From the NCBI GenBank assembly GCA_012517285.1, contig JAAYVG010000043.1, positions 1-63,039 of the forward strand: a stretch of DNA of 63,039 nt, read 5' to 3'. A model generated the notes under the pieces. The model did not search any database, was not told the DNA's origin, and worked only from the letters and a program-made list of their open reading frames with translations. This document shows positions 53,892-63,011 of this stretch, one piece after another (the first letter of the stretch is position 1; each line of letters begins with the position of its first letter). The translations under genes and the position numbers were made by a program. Source of the stretch: Elusimicrobiota bacterium (GTDB taxonomy: Bacteria; Elusimicrobiota; Elusimicrobia; Elusimicrobiales; UBA9959).

Positions 53892-55169
53892 ATGATAGAT
53901 ATAAAAATTTTAAGGACTTCTCCTGATGTTATAAAAAACTCTATAATCAGGAGGGGAGGCAGATATCTTGAGACATTTGAAAAATTGGTGGCTAAGGATA
54001 CTGAGTGGAGAAATATTTTAAAGGATGTTGAATCGCTGAGGAGCAAAAGAAATGAGATAGCAAAGGATATTGCTCAGTATAAGATAAAAAAGACAGAGCC
54101 ACCAGATGAGCTTAAAAATCTAAGTCTTAGCAACAAAAAACAAATAGCTGATAAAGAAGATCTTCTTAAAAAGATTGAGATTGAGGTAAATTCACTTCTC
54201 CTTTCAATACCGAATATCGTTGATGATTCTGTACCATTTGGCAAGGGCGATGAGGATAATAAAGTTGTTTACGAGGTCGTAGAGAATAGAAGAAATTTTG
54301 ATTTTAAGCCTCTTGCTCACTGGGAGATTGGCGAGAGGTTAGATATACTTGATTTTAATACTGCATCAAAACTCAGTGGTTCAAGGTTTTCAATGCTTAA
54401 AGGAAAAGGGGCAAGGCTTGAGCGGGCTCTGATAGAGTTTATGCTTGATCTTCATACACTTCAGAATGGTTATACAGAGATTTTACCACCTTTTCTTGTT
54501 AATCGTGAGACTATGACTGGTACCGGTCAACTCCCAAAATTTGAGGAAGACCTTTATAAGGTTTATTCTGACCCTGAGCTTTTTTTGATTCCTACTGCTG
54601 AAGTACCTCTGACTAATATTTATTCTGGGTCTGTATTAAGGGAGGAAGATCTACCCAAGCAGTTTGCTGCTGCTACAGCCTGTTTTCGTCAAGAGGCTGG
54701 CAGTTATGGCAAGGATACAAAAGGGCTTATAAGAAATCATCAGTTCAATAAGATTGAACTGGTATGGTTTACAACACCAGATTCTTCTATGGATGCCCTT
54801 GAAAAGTTAAGGCTTCATGCAGAGATGGTGTTAAAAACTTTAAAACTTCCTTACAGGGTTGTTGAGCTTTCAAGCGGAGATTTAGGATTTTCATCATCAA
54901 AGACATATGACATTGAGGTCTGGATGCCTTCACAGAATATGTTTAGAGAGATATCATCCTGTTCCAACTGTAAGGATTTTCAGTCAAGGAGAATGAACAC
55001 AAAATTTAAGAGGGCTGATGGTAAAACAGATTATCCCCACACACTCAATGGCTCTGGACTTGCTGTTGGAAGAACATTTGCAGCTGTAATTGAAAACTAT
55101 CAAAACTCTGATGGATCTGTAAGCATTCCTGATGCACTAATTAAATACACGAGGTTTGATAAAATATGA
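53892..55169 (+). CDS. serS: Seryl-tRNA synthetase (primary copy)
   Basis: The 425 aa protein has an N-terminal coiled-coil arm (about 30-105), class II motif 2 CFRQEAGSYGKDTKGLIRNHQF and canonical motif 3 NGSGLAVGRTFAAVIENYQ. Composition matches the core genome, so it is the housekeeping enzyme; the copy at 12786-14036 is the extra one. Its stop overlaps the TPR gene by 4 nt. Confidence 0.96.
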   Translation: MIDIKILRTSPDVIKNSIIRRGGRYLETFEKLVAKDTEWRNILKDVESLRSKRNEIAKDIAQYKIKKTEPPDELKNLSLSNKKQIADKEDLLKKIEIEVNSLLLSIPNIVDDSVPFGKGDEDNKVVYEVVENRRNFDFKPLAHWEIGERLDILDFNTASKLSGSRFSMLKGKGARLERALIEFMLDLHTLQNGYTEILPPFLVNRETMTGTGQLPKFEEDLYKVYSDPELFLIPTAEVPLTNIYSGSVLREEDLPKQFAAATACFRQEAGSYGKDTKGLIRNHQFNKIELVWFTTPDSSMDALEKLRLHAEMVLKTLKLPYRVVELSSGDLGFSSSKTYDIEVWMPSQNMFREISSCSNCKDFQSRRMNTKFKRADGKTDYPHTLNGSGLAVGRTFAAVIENYQNSDGSVSIPDALIKYTRFDKI

Positions 55170-56347
55170 AAACATTAACATTGATGATCTTGTTTGGCAA
55201 CTCTCTTTTTGCTCAGTTTATTACAAAGGATAACAAAGAGATAATGGATAAGACCTATGAAGGGATGGAGTATATCTATTCAATTAAACCTGACAAGGCA
55301 AAAGCTGTTTTTGAGGAGCTGATAAAAAAATATCCTGATCATCCATTTGGCCATTTCGGATATGCTATGAGCAAGTGGGCAGAGCTGGAGTATCTTGAAG
55401 AGGAGTCGTCGCCCACACTCTTTGATGATTATAAAAAGCTTACTGATAAGGCTATTGATGTTGGAAAGGTTTGGGTCAAAAAAAATCCAAATGATGCCAA
55501 CGCTTATATGTGTCTTGGTGGGACATACGGTCTTATGGCGAGATTGTATATTATGAAGCACAGCTGGTTTAATGCTTATATTGTTGGAAAGAAAGCAGTT
55601 AATAATATGAGGCAGGCTTTAAAAGTGGATCCTGAGCTTTATGATGCTTATTTAGGAACAGGAACATGGGAGTACTATGCTGGAACTCTTCCGGGTGTGA
55701 TAAGATGGCTTGCCAAGCTTGTTGTCAATGGTGATGCAAAGAAAGGAATAGAATACTTAAAACTCTGTGCCGAGAAGGGACACTTCAATAGAACAGCTGC
55801 AGAGCTGCTACTGATAGAAATATACACTCAAACAAATGGAAAATATTCAAATCCAAAGCTTGCAGTTGAATGGTCAAAAAAGCTTGTTGAGCATTATCCC
55901 GGGTTAGCTCAAATGCAGTATGTCCTTATCGTTTCACTCTATGAGTCAAAGGATTATGATGCTACAGAAAAAGAGATGCTTGAATATCTCAAAAGGATAG
56001 ATGATAAAAGGGAAAGCTATTATCCAAAGTTTTATCCGAGGGCATATACTTCCCTCGGTACACTTTATATGATGAGAAAGGATTATGACAAGGCTATTTC
56101 ATATCTTAACAGGGCGAGAGATTATATAAAGGAAGAAAAACACCCATCGAGGTGGGCTGTCTGGGGTGTTGTTAGACTTGGTAATATTTATGATCTGATG
56201 GGAGAAAGGGATAAAGCGATCAGTTTTTATAAGGAGGCTCTTAGCTATAACGATCAGTGGGGCTTTAAAGATTATATAGAACAGTATTTAAAAAAGCCTT
56301 TTTCATTTAATGTTAACACCATAGCGACACAGCTTCCTCCTCCATAA
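55166..56347 (+). CDS. Exported TPR-repeat protein
   Basis: The 393 aa precursor has a short signal peptide (about 1-16). At least four tetratricopeptide units are visible (PDKAKAVFEELIKKYPDHPFGHFGYAM near 38-65; DPELYDAYLGTGTWEYYAG; YPRAYTSLGTLYMMRKDYDKAISYLNRA; RLGNIYDLMGERDKAISFYKEAL). It probably acts as a periplasmic scaffold. Confidence 0.85.
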   Translation: MKTLTLMILFGNSLFAQFITKDNKEIMDKTYEGMEYIYSIKPDKAKAVFEELIKKYPDHPFGHFGYAMSKWAELEYLEEESSPTLFDDYKKLTDKAIDVGKVWVKKNPNDANAYMCLGGTYGLMARLYIMKHSWFNAYIVGKKAVNNMRQALKVDPELYDAYLGTGTWEYYAGTLPGVIRWLAKLVVNGDAKKGIEYLKLCAEKGHFNRTAAELLLIEIYTQTNGKYSNPKLAVEWSKKLVEHYPGLAQMQYVLIVSLYESKDYDATEKEMLEYLKRIDDKRESYYPKFYPRAYTSLGTLYMMRKDYDKAISYLNRARDYIKEEKHPSRWAVWGVVRLGNIYDLMGERDKAISFYKEALSYNDQWGFKDYIEQYLKKPFSFNVNTIATQLPPP

Positions 56348-56351
56348 ACCT

Positions 56352-56780
56352 ATGACTACAGAAGCAGTTGTTTATCTTGTAATTGCAATATTAAGCTGGG
56401 GACTTGGTGCTATTTTTGATAAGCTTACTCTCAGATATTTAGATGCTCTCCCAGCATTTTATGGCAGAACAATGATAATGATAGTTTTTTTTCTTCTGTT
56501 TATACTTACAAGATTTTCTAAAACAGTCAATGATCTTGTCAGAGCACCGAGGATTTCTCTGCTTTATATATCACTGAGTGTTATAGTGTCAATGTTAGGT
56601 GTTTATACATATTTAAAGGCTATGAGCTTTTCAGATGCCTCAAAGATCGTTCCACTTTCTTCAACATATCCACTTGTAACATTTATAGTTGCAGTTTTAT
56701 TTTTGGGTGAGAGTTTCAGCTTTAATAGATTTTTAGGAACAGTCTTTGTTATTTCAGGAGTATATCTCATATCAAAGTAG
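56352..56780 (+). CDS. EamA/DMT-family membrane protein, single-bundle
   Basis: The 142 aa protein has five hydrophobic helices and the EamA pattern (SWGLGAIFDKLTLRY, YTYLKAMSFSDASKIVPLSSTYPLVT, FLGTVFVISGVYLISK). It is half the size of usual EamA carriers, so it likely works as a homo- or heterodimer. Confidence 0.85.
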   Translation: MTTEAVVYLVIAILSWGLGAIFDKLTLRYLDALPAFYGRTMIMIVFFLLFILTRFSKTVNDLVRAPRISLLYISLSVIVSMLGVYTYLKAMSFSDASKIVPLSSTYPLVTFIVAVLFLGESFSFNRFLGTVFVISGVYLISK

Positions 56781-56782
56781 CT

Positions 56783-57058
56783 ATGGCAAGAGTAACTATA
56801 AAGGTTTATACAACACTCAAGGACAGATTGGGCTTTTCACAGATTGATCTTGTAGCTGCAACACTTAAAGAGGCTGTTTTAGAACTTTGTAAAAAGAACA
56901 GTGATATAAGTGATATTCTGTTTGAAGATAAAAACAGGATAAAAAGCTATTTTGTTATAACAATTAACTCAGAGATAATAGATAATTCAAAGATTGGAAG
57001 AGTAAAGCTTTCTGATGGTGATATAATCAATATATTTCCACCTGTTTCAGGAGGATGA
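56783..57058 (+). CDS. MoaD/ThiS-like small ubiquitin-fold protein
   Basis: The 91 aa beta-grasp protein ends in LSDGDIINIFPPVSGG; the diglycine terminus can carry a thiocarboxylate. Such proteins donate sulfur to molybdopterin, thiamin, tungstopterin or tRNA. No MoaE, ThiF or MoeB gene is adjacent, so the pathway is open. Its stop lies within the ribosome-binding region of the next gene. Confidence 0.85.
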   Translation: MARVTIKVYTTLKDRLGFSQIDLVAATLKEAVLELCKKNSDISDILFEDKNRIKSYFVITINSEIIDNSKIGRVKLSDGDIINIFPPVSGG

Positions 57059-57060
57059 TT

Positions 57061-57909
57061 ATGACGGATCTTGAAAAAGTACAGAAAAATGAAATAACGG
57101 AGTACTATGTTTATAAAAATATGGCGGAGAGAGCAAATAGATCTGATCACAGAGCCATCCTTGAAAAAATATCCTCTGAAGAACTTGAGCATTACAATAT
57201 AATAAAAAAATTTACAGGAAAGGATATAAAGCCATCAGCACTCAAAATATTTATATATACAAATGTTTCAAGGTTTTTGGGCCTTAATTTTGGTTTAAAG
57301 CTTATGGAGAATGGCGAAAAAAATGCCGAATCAGTATACAATATGAACAATACGGCTGAGTTAAAAAATCTATTTAATGCTGAGGAAGAGCATGAAAAAG
57401 CCCTGATATCTATGATAGATGAAGAGATTCTAAACTATATCAGCTCTGTTGTCCTCGGTTTGAACGATGCCCTCGTTGAGCTCACTGGAGCTTTAACCGG
57501 TTTTACATTTGCCTTAAACAATTCAAAGCTTGTTGCTGTTGTAGGCTTTATAACAGGTATAGCTGCAAGCCTTTCAATGGGTGTATCAAACTATTTAGAA
57601 ATAAAGAATGAGGATTCAAGCGACAAGCATCCACTTAAATCTGCCCTGTACACATTCATTGCTTATCTTTTCACAGTCATATTGCTTATACTTCCGTATT
57701 TAATATTCTCAAACATATATGTATCATTGGGAGTTGTAATAGTTACAGTGGTTATAATAATAGCATTCTTTAATTTTTACACATCTGTTGCAAAGGGGCT
57801 CGATTTCAAAAAGCGGTTTTTAGAGATGTTTTTACTGAGTATGTGTGTTGCTTTTATAAACTATATAATTGGATACTTTATGAAGAATACTATGAATATA
57901 AACGTTTAA
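57061..57909 (+). CDS. Erythrin-VIT1 type iron/manganese transporter
   Basis: The protein (282 aa) has an N-terminal ferritin-like/rubrerythrin domain (Glu and ExxH residues in RAILEKISSEELEHYNIIKKF and AEEEHEKALI, about 1-120). A VIT1/CCC1 membrane domain follows (GLNDALVELTGALTGF and SMGVSNYLEIK). Such fusions export or store Fe2+/Mn2+. The start is ATG 57061, with AGGAGG at 57049-57054 at proper spacing; ATG 57055 touches the RBS. The GGAGG is also the Gly-Gly codons of the upstream MoaD-like gene. Confidence 0.88.
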   Translation: MTDLEKVQKNEITEYYVYKNMAERANRSDHRAILEKISSEELEHYNIIKKFTGKDIKPSALKIFIYTNVSRFLGLNFGLKLMENGEKNAESVYNMNNTAELKNLFNAEEEHEKALISMIDEEILNYISSVVLGLNDALVELTGALTGFTFALNNSKLVAVVGFITGIAASLSMGVSNYLEIKNEDSSDKHPLKSALYTFIAYLFTVILLILPYLIFSNIYVSLGVVIVTVVIIIAFFNFYTSVAKGLDFKKRFLEMFLLSMCVAFINYIIGYFMKNTMNINV

Positions 57910-57926
57910 TTTTATAGGGGGGGATT

Positions 57927-58829
57927 ATGACAAGGGATGAAATAATTGAGATAATGGCATCGGCTGGTATATATCCTTTCTGGAAAAATGGGATGATATA
58001 TTTCAATGGGATGACCTCATCATATCAGTTCATTGCTGACGAGATAGAAAAAAATTCAATAATAAAAAACAGGTATGATTGTGAAGCTGTTAGAAATGAA
58101 GTAAAGAGTAGAGCTTTACAGAGGAAGACAAACCTACCAATTAAAAAGTGGGCAAAGAGCACAAGACCACGCGAGATGTTTTTATCAAATGGTCCAAATA
58201 GCATTGACAATGTAAAGCTTCTTGCAATCATACTGAGAACAGGTGTCAAGGGGAAAAGTGCTGAGGAGCTTGCACGAGATATTCTAAATAAATTTGATGG
58301 TAGCCTTAGAAATATAGATTCTGCATCAATAGAAGATCTAACGGAGATAAAAGGAGTGGGTAGGGCAAAGGCCATATCGATTAAAGTTTGCTTTGAGCTT
58401 GCAAGAAGGCTTTACAAAGAACAAGCTGAGTCCAAGCTCAAAATAAAGGATGCAGCTGATGTAATAGACTATATAAATGATTTCAACTCTCTGTATCTTC
58501 GCGATGAGTTAAAGGAGCATTTCAATATAATACTTCTTGATATAAAAAATAAGATTATAGATAACATTGAGATAAGCATTGGAAGCATAAATGCTTCTGT
58601 TGTTGATCCTAAGGAAGTAGTAAGACATGCATCGATAAGATCAGCGTCATCTGTGATACTTATTCACAATCATCCATCAGGTGAAATCAAGCCATCATCA
58701 AGCGATATAGAAATAACAAAAAAGATATCATCAGCATGTTCATTGATAAACGTAAAAGTTTTAGATCACATAATCATAGGTAAAAACCAAGATGAATATT
58801 TCAGCTTTGCTAAGGAAGGACTTATTTAA
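57927..58829 (+). CDS. radC: RadC-like JAB-domain protein
   Basis: The 300 aa protein has a helix-hairpin-helix (ELTEIKGVGRAKA-type, about 130-150) and a C-terminal JAB1/MPN domain with the metal motif HNHPSGEIKPSSSDIEI. About 70 extra residues precede the usual RPREMFLSNG start; they form a small helical domain. Bacterial RadC roles in repair remain unclear. It converges with the WG-repeat gene, overlapping by 4 nt. Confidence 0.88.
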   Translation: MTRDEIIEIMASAGIYPFWKNGMIYFNGMTSSYQFIADEIEKNSIIKNRYDCEAVRNEVKSRALQRKTNLPIKKWAKSTRPREMFLSNGPNSIDNVKLLAIILRTGVKGKSAEELARDILNKFDGSLRNIDSASIEDLTEIKGVGRAKAISIKVCFELARRLYKEQAESKLKIKDAADVIDYINDFNSLYLRDELKEHFNIILLDIKNKIIDNIEISIGSINASVVDPKEVVRHASIRSASSVILIHNHPSGEIKPSSSDIEITKKISSACSLINVKVLDHIIIGKNQDEYFSFAKEGLI

Positions 58830-60403
58830 AATGATATATTGCCAAAATGGTCCATAAATCGGTAATTTTCATTTATCCTTATCAATACAATGCCAGAATT
58901 AAATAATTGTTGGGCAGTTGTATCAGTTGATGAAATCGAGGCCTCATGTATCATATTCCCTCTCGTATTTATGAAGATCCACTTATTTTCTAACCTAATA
59001 GCTGAGATCCGTTCCGAAAATTTAACACCTGCTATCCCTTCGGAAAATGGTTGCGCGTAATCGTATTTCGGTGGGATAATCTCTTTCCCTGTTATATCTA
59101 TATATCCCCATTTGTCATTTATTTTTACCGGTGCAAGTCCATATGCAAACTTTCCTACGTTTTGGTATTTGAATGGTATGGCTTCCTTTTCGTCTTTATC
59201 AATAAATCCACAACCGTCCTTTATGCATACAGGTGCAATACCTGATGAAAAATCATCAGCCCAGATATATTTTAAAGATATTATCTCTCTCCCAGTCTGA
59301 TCTATGTAGCCAAACATCTTATTCTTTTCCACAACAGCTAACCCATCTGAGAAATCATTTCCATCATCATATATCGTTGGTGTGATCATCTCTCCCTTTT
59401 TATTTATATATCCTCTATGACCATCAATCCATACAGATGCGAGTCCTTCGCTAAACGGTCTTGCGTTGTCATACTGAAATGGAATAACCTCTTTGCCATC
59501 GGTGTTGATATATCCCCATCTATTATCAATTCTAACAGCTGCAAGCCCTCCTGAAAATGGATAAGCACTTTTATATTTAAACGATATTACCTTTTTACCT
59601 GTTTTATCTATATATCCCAATTTGTTTCCTGATTGAACCAAAGCAAGTCCATCTGAAAAGGACCATGCAGCATCATACTTAGGAGGTACTATCTCATTAC
59701 CATTTATATCAACAAATCCCCACTTGTTGTTTAGCTTAACAACAGCAAGTCCCTCCGAAATGGTTGACGTGAGATCATATTTGGCATCTATTATTGTAGA
59801 ACCATCATAGGCACAAAATCCCCATCTGGATTTATTATCAATATATTTTATGCATGGAAGAACCCTATAAGAAAAAAGACTTTCATAGTATTTATTATTA
59901 ATATTATAACCGTATGCCTCTAAAAATTTTTCAACAAGCAGTGATTTATCCTTTGATGATATTATTTCCATATCAAGTATTTTCTTTAATTTTTTATAAT
60001 CGCTGTCCATTGCATAATTCCTTTTTTCAATAATAAGATCATATGCTTTTTTGTCAATCATATATTTTTTCCAGATATCTATTTTTTTTGATGCTGTGTC
60101 TCTAAATTCTTCTGTATTGTTTTTAAGCTCTTCCCACTTAGCTATAATCTTGTTTATATCCCTTTCAGTTTTTTCAAACCTTACAGCCTCATCATATTTT
60201 ATGAGTTTGTTGATATCTATCCCACTTAAACTTATTTTTTTATCGTCTCGAAGATTTATCCCCGGGATGTCTATCCTGCTGATATCTGTTATGGCTGGAT
60301 CCATCTCAAATATGAATTTTCCATTATTGTTATCATCTGCCATCACAATACTGGCAAATAATAAAGATATTATAAAAAATAAATAGTTTGTATGTGATTT
60401 CAT
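58826..60403 (-). CDS. Exported WG-repeat protein
   Basis: The 525 aa precursor has a signal peptide (MKSHTNYLFFIISLLFASIVMA). A helical N-terminal part (about 23-180) is followed by eight WG beta-motifs of about 34 residues (e.g. NKWGFVDINGNEIVPPKYDA and WSFSDGLALV) plus a final degenerate one. They form a repeat solenoid outside the cytoplasm; the ligand is unknown. Confidence 0.9.
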   Translation of the reverse strand: MKSHTNYLFFIISLLFASIVMADDNNNGKFIFEMDPAITDISRIDIPGINLRDDKKISLSGIDINKLIKYDEAVRFEKTERDINKIIAKWEELKNNTEEFRDTASKKIDIWKKYMIDKKAYDLIIEKRNYAMDSDYKKLKKILDMEIISSKDKSLLVEKFLEAYGYNINNKYYESLFSYRVLPCIKYIDNKSRWGFCAYDGSTIIDAKYDLTSTISEGLAVVKLNNKWGFVDINGNEIVPPKYDAAWSFSDGLALVQSGNKLGYIDKTGKKVISFKYKSAYPFSGGLAAVRIDNRWGYINTDGKEVIPFQYDNARPFSEGLASVWIDGHRGYINKKGEMITPTIYDDGNDFSDGLAVVEKNKMFGYIDQTGREIISLKYIWADDFSSGIAPVCIKDGCGFIDKDEKEAIPFKYQNVGKFAYGLAPVKINDKWGYIDITGKEIIPPKYDYAQPFSEGIAGVKFSERISAIRLENKWIFINTRGNMIHEASISSTDTTAQQLFNSGIVLIRINENYRFMDHFGNISF

Positions 60404-60504
60404 ATATAAAATTATACAATTTTTTATAATTTATTATTACAGATGTTCTAACCAATAGTTTGTTCTGATTTTTGGTTGTGTTATTTTAGCATACTAATAC
60501 CAAT

Positions 60505-60533
60505 TTGACAGCTTGGCATTAAGTTTATACAAT
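60505..60533 (+). promoter_or_regulatory. Promoter of nifU-nifS
   Basis: TTGACA (60505-60510), a 17 bp spacer and TACAAT (60528-60533) lie about 100 nt before nifU. The leader contains AAGAGC-N9-GCTCTT, followed 6 nt later by seven T's (about 60577-60610), which could attenuate transcription. Confidence 0.7.
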
Positions 60534-60640
60534 ATAATTATGATAGAAGACAGGATAGGAGGTTATCTCTCAAAGAGCAGATAAACAGCTCTTCGATTTG
60601 TTTTTTTCTGTTTTCTGACATCTGTTTTATTGGAGGATAT

Positions 60641-61474
60641 ATGTGGAATTATACAGATAAGGTTATGGAGCATTTTAAAAATCCTAAAAATGTTGGTGAG
60701 ATAAAGGATGCTGATGCTGTAGGAGAGGTTGGGAGCATAGTTTGTGGCGATGCACTAAAACTCACGTTGAAGATTGATCCACAATCTCACAAAATAATAG
60801 ATGCAAAGTTTAAAACATTTGGCTGTGCAAGTGCCATAGCCTCATCAAGCGCATTGACAGAGATGATAAAGGGCAAAACACTTGAAGAAGCTTCAAAGAT
60901 AACCAATCAGAACATTGCTGAGTATTTAGGTGGACTTCCTGATGAGAAGATGCACTGCTCTGTTATGGGTATGGAGGCTCTTGAGGCTGCAATAGACAAC
61001 TATAATACCAAAAAAGGTGGTAAGAGGATAATAGGGGAGCAGGAGAAAATAATTTGTAAATGCTTTAATGTTTCAGAAAAAACTATATTGAAGGCAATAG
61101 AGCTCAATAATTTAAAAACAGTTGACGAGGTGACCCACTTTACAAAGGCTGGCGGTGGATGTGGGCAGTGTAAGGGTGAAATAGAAAAGATTTTAAAGGA
61201 TTTTTGGGCATCAAAGATAAAAATGAATTTTTCTGATATGACAGTGGTTGAGAAGATCAAGATAATAGAAAAGATATTAAACGATGATATCAATCCTAAA
61301 CTGAAGGCTGATGGTGGATTCTTGGAACTTGTTGATATAGATAACAATAAAATAAAGGTCAAGTTTCTTGGAGCGTGTTCGGTTTGTAAGAGTGCTGATA
61401 CTACCTTTAAGGAAGTTGTAGAAAAAGAATTGAAGAGTAAAATAAATGGTGATATAGAAATTGTTCTTGTATAA
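60641..61474 (+). CDS. nifU: Three-domain iron-sulfur scaffold NifU
   Basis: The 277 aa protein has an IscU-like scaffold (about 1-125, Cys35 in GSIVCGD, a Cys in TFGCASAIAS, a Cys in KMHCSVMG), a central BFD-like [2Fe-2S] domain (CKCFNVSE, then GGGCGQC) and a C-terminal Nfu domain with CSVC (about 205-277). GGAGG precedes the ATG. nifS follows 62 nt later. No nitrogenase genes are nearby, so it likely serves general Fe-S assembly. Confidence 0.94.
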   Translation: MWNYTDKVMEHFKNPKNVGEIKDADAVGEVGSIVCGDALKLTLKIDPQSHKIIDAKFKTFGCASAIASSSALTEMIKGKTLEEASKITNQNIAEYLGGLPDEKMHCSVMGMEALEAAIDNYNTKKGGKRIIGEQEKIICKCFNVSEKTILKAIELNNLKTVDEVTHFTKAGGGCGQCKGEIEKILKDFWASKIKMNFSDMTVVEKIKIIEKILNDDINPKLKADGGFLELVDIDNNKIKVKFLGACSVCKSADTTFKEVVEKELKSKINGDIEIVLV

Positions 61475-61536
61475 AATAAGGATAAAAAAAAATCAAAATA
61501 TTTGATAAATTAAATTTAGCCTGCCGGAGGATATCT

Positions 61537-62733
61537 ATGAAAAAAATATATTATTTTGATAACAATGCTACAACAAGAGTTCACGATGAAGTTAAAAAGG
61601 AAATGGAACCGTTCTTTACAAAACTTTATGGCAATCCATCAAGCATGCATTTCTTTGGTGGTCAGGTGCAGAAGTATGTGGATGAGTCAAGGAAGAAGAT
61701 ATCACTGCTCTTAGGATGTTTGCCAGAGGAGATAATATTTACAAGTTGTGGGACTGAGAGCGATTCAACAGCTATATATTCAGCATTAAAGGTTAATCCT
61801 GATAAAAAGCATATAATAACATCAGCTGTGGAGCATCCTGCTGTGATAAATCTATGTAAACATCTTGAAACTCAAGGGTATTCTGTAACCTATTTAAATG
61901 TTAATGAGGATGGGATGATTGATATCAATGATTTAAAAAGTGCAATAAGACCTGATACCGCTGTTGTCTCAATTATGTGGGCAAACAATGAAACAGGTGT
62001 TATTTTTCCTGTTGAAGAGATAGCTGATATATGCCATGAAAAGGGAGTTCTGTTTCATACCGATGCGGTTCAGGCTGCTGGTAAAATTGATATAGATCTT
62101 TCAAAGAATAAAATAGATATGCTTTCAATATCTGGTCATAAACTTCACTCTCCAAAGGGAATTGGTGTGCTTTTTGTTAGAAAAGGTGTAAAGTTTGCTC
62201 CATTTCTTTTGGGTGGTCATCAGGAAAGAGGTAGAAGGGCTGGAACTGAAAATGTTCCTTATATTGTTGGGCTTGGTAAGGCTAGTGAGATAGCTTTAGC
62301 AAATATGCAAAAAGAAAATGATTATGTAAGAAAGCTCAGAGAAAAGCTTGAGAGAGGACTTGTTGAAAAAATACCTAATACAAGGATAAACGGTCTTAAA
62401 TCTCCAAGGCTTCCTAACACGCTCAGCATAAGCTTTGGTTTTGTTGAGGGGGAGTCTATAATAATGCTTTTGAGTGAAAAGGGTATCTGTGCCTCCACAG
62501 GTTCGGCATGTTCAAGTGGTTCACTTGAACCATCCCATGTCCTTATGGCTATGAAAATCCCGTTTACTCACGCACAGGGGACTGTAAGGTTTTCTTTAAG
62601 TATTTATAACACTGAGGAAGAGGTTGACTACATACTAAAAGTCATGCCTGATGTAATAAAAAGGCTGAGAGAGATATCTGCTTTTAATGATGAAACACCA
62701 CAGTTTGAAAATGCTAAGGATATTCATCATTGA
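61537..62733 (+). CDS. nifS: Cysteine desulfurase (NifS/IscS type)
   Basis: This PLP enzyme (398 aa) has the Lys-containing SGHKLHSPKGIGVLF, the substrate region AGTENVPYIVGLGKA and the active-site Cys loop CASTGSACSSGS. It supplies sulfur to NifU and perhaps the MoaD-like protein. GGAGG lies before the start. Confidence 0.95.
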   Translation: MKKIYYFDNNATTRVHDEVKKEMEPFFTKLYGNPSSMHFFGGQVQKYVDESRKKISLLLGCLPEEIIFTSCGTESDSTAIYSALKVNPDKKHIITSAVEHPAVINLCKHLETQGYSVTYLNVNEDGMIDINDLKSAIRPDTAVVSIMWANNETGVIFPVEEIADICHEKGVLFHTDAVQAAGKIDIDLSKNKIDMLSISGHKLHSPKGIGVLFVRKGVKFAPFLLGGHQERGRRAGTENVPYIVGLGKASEIALANMQKENDYVRKLREKLERGLVEKIPNTRINGLKSPRLPNTLSISFGFVEGESIIMLLSEKGICASTGSACSSGSLEPSHVLMAMKIPFTHAQGTVRFSLSIYNTEEEVDYILKVMPDVIKRLREISAFNDETPQFENAKDIHH

Positions 62734-62833
62734 TTTTTTAGAATAACAATTTAAGACTGAAAAATTTTATTCTGAGATATCATTTTAATAGTGGCCTGAA
62801 TCTGTGCTAATTCTTAAACCAAAAATAAGGGGC

Positions 62834-62861
62834 TTGACAAATTAAAATTATCTGCTATACT
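62834..62861 (+). promoter_or_regulatory. Consensus promoter for the terminal candidate RNA
   Basis: TTGACA (62834-62839), a 16 bp spacer and TATACT (62856-62861) are present. Transcription would begin near 62868. Confidence 0.75.
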
Positions 62862-62867
62862 ATAAAG

Positions 62868-63011
62868 GTAGTTGAGTGAAGTCTGGTTCTTTAGAAGTGA
62901 GGAAGTAGGAAAAGATAAGGTTAGTAGCCGTTGCGGTAGACTTGGCTTAGATGCCAATTATGGCACGATAAAAATAAGAAGTGCCTGTCTGAACTACCGC
63001 AACGGCTTTTT
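62868..63011 (+). ncRNA. Candidate structured RNA or attenuated leader
   Basis: Downstream of the promoter lies about 140 nt without a reading frame. It ends in a perfect 14 bp stem, AGCCGTTGCGGTAG (62926-62939) with its complement (62994-63007), followed by five T's. The stem encloses two smaller hairpins: TTGGC-ttagat-GCCAA (62942-62957) and GGCAC-N14-GTGCC (62962-62985), giving a three-way junction. The 5' part is purine-rich. I could not match it to tRNA, SRP RNA, tmRNA, 6S, RNase P or common riboswitches. The downstream gene is outside the window, so a regulatory leader is also possible. Confidence 0.55.

Noticed and set aside
60641-62733. nifU-nifS as evidence of nitrogen fixation
   Set aside because: No nitrogenase or nif-specific regulator is near; NifU/NifS-type pairs serve general Fe-S assembly in many anaerobes.
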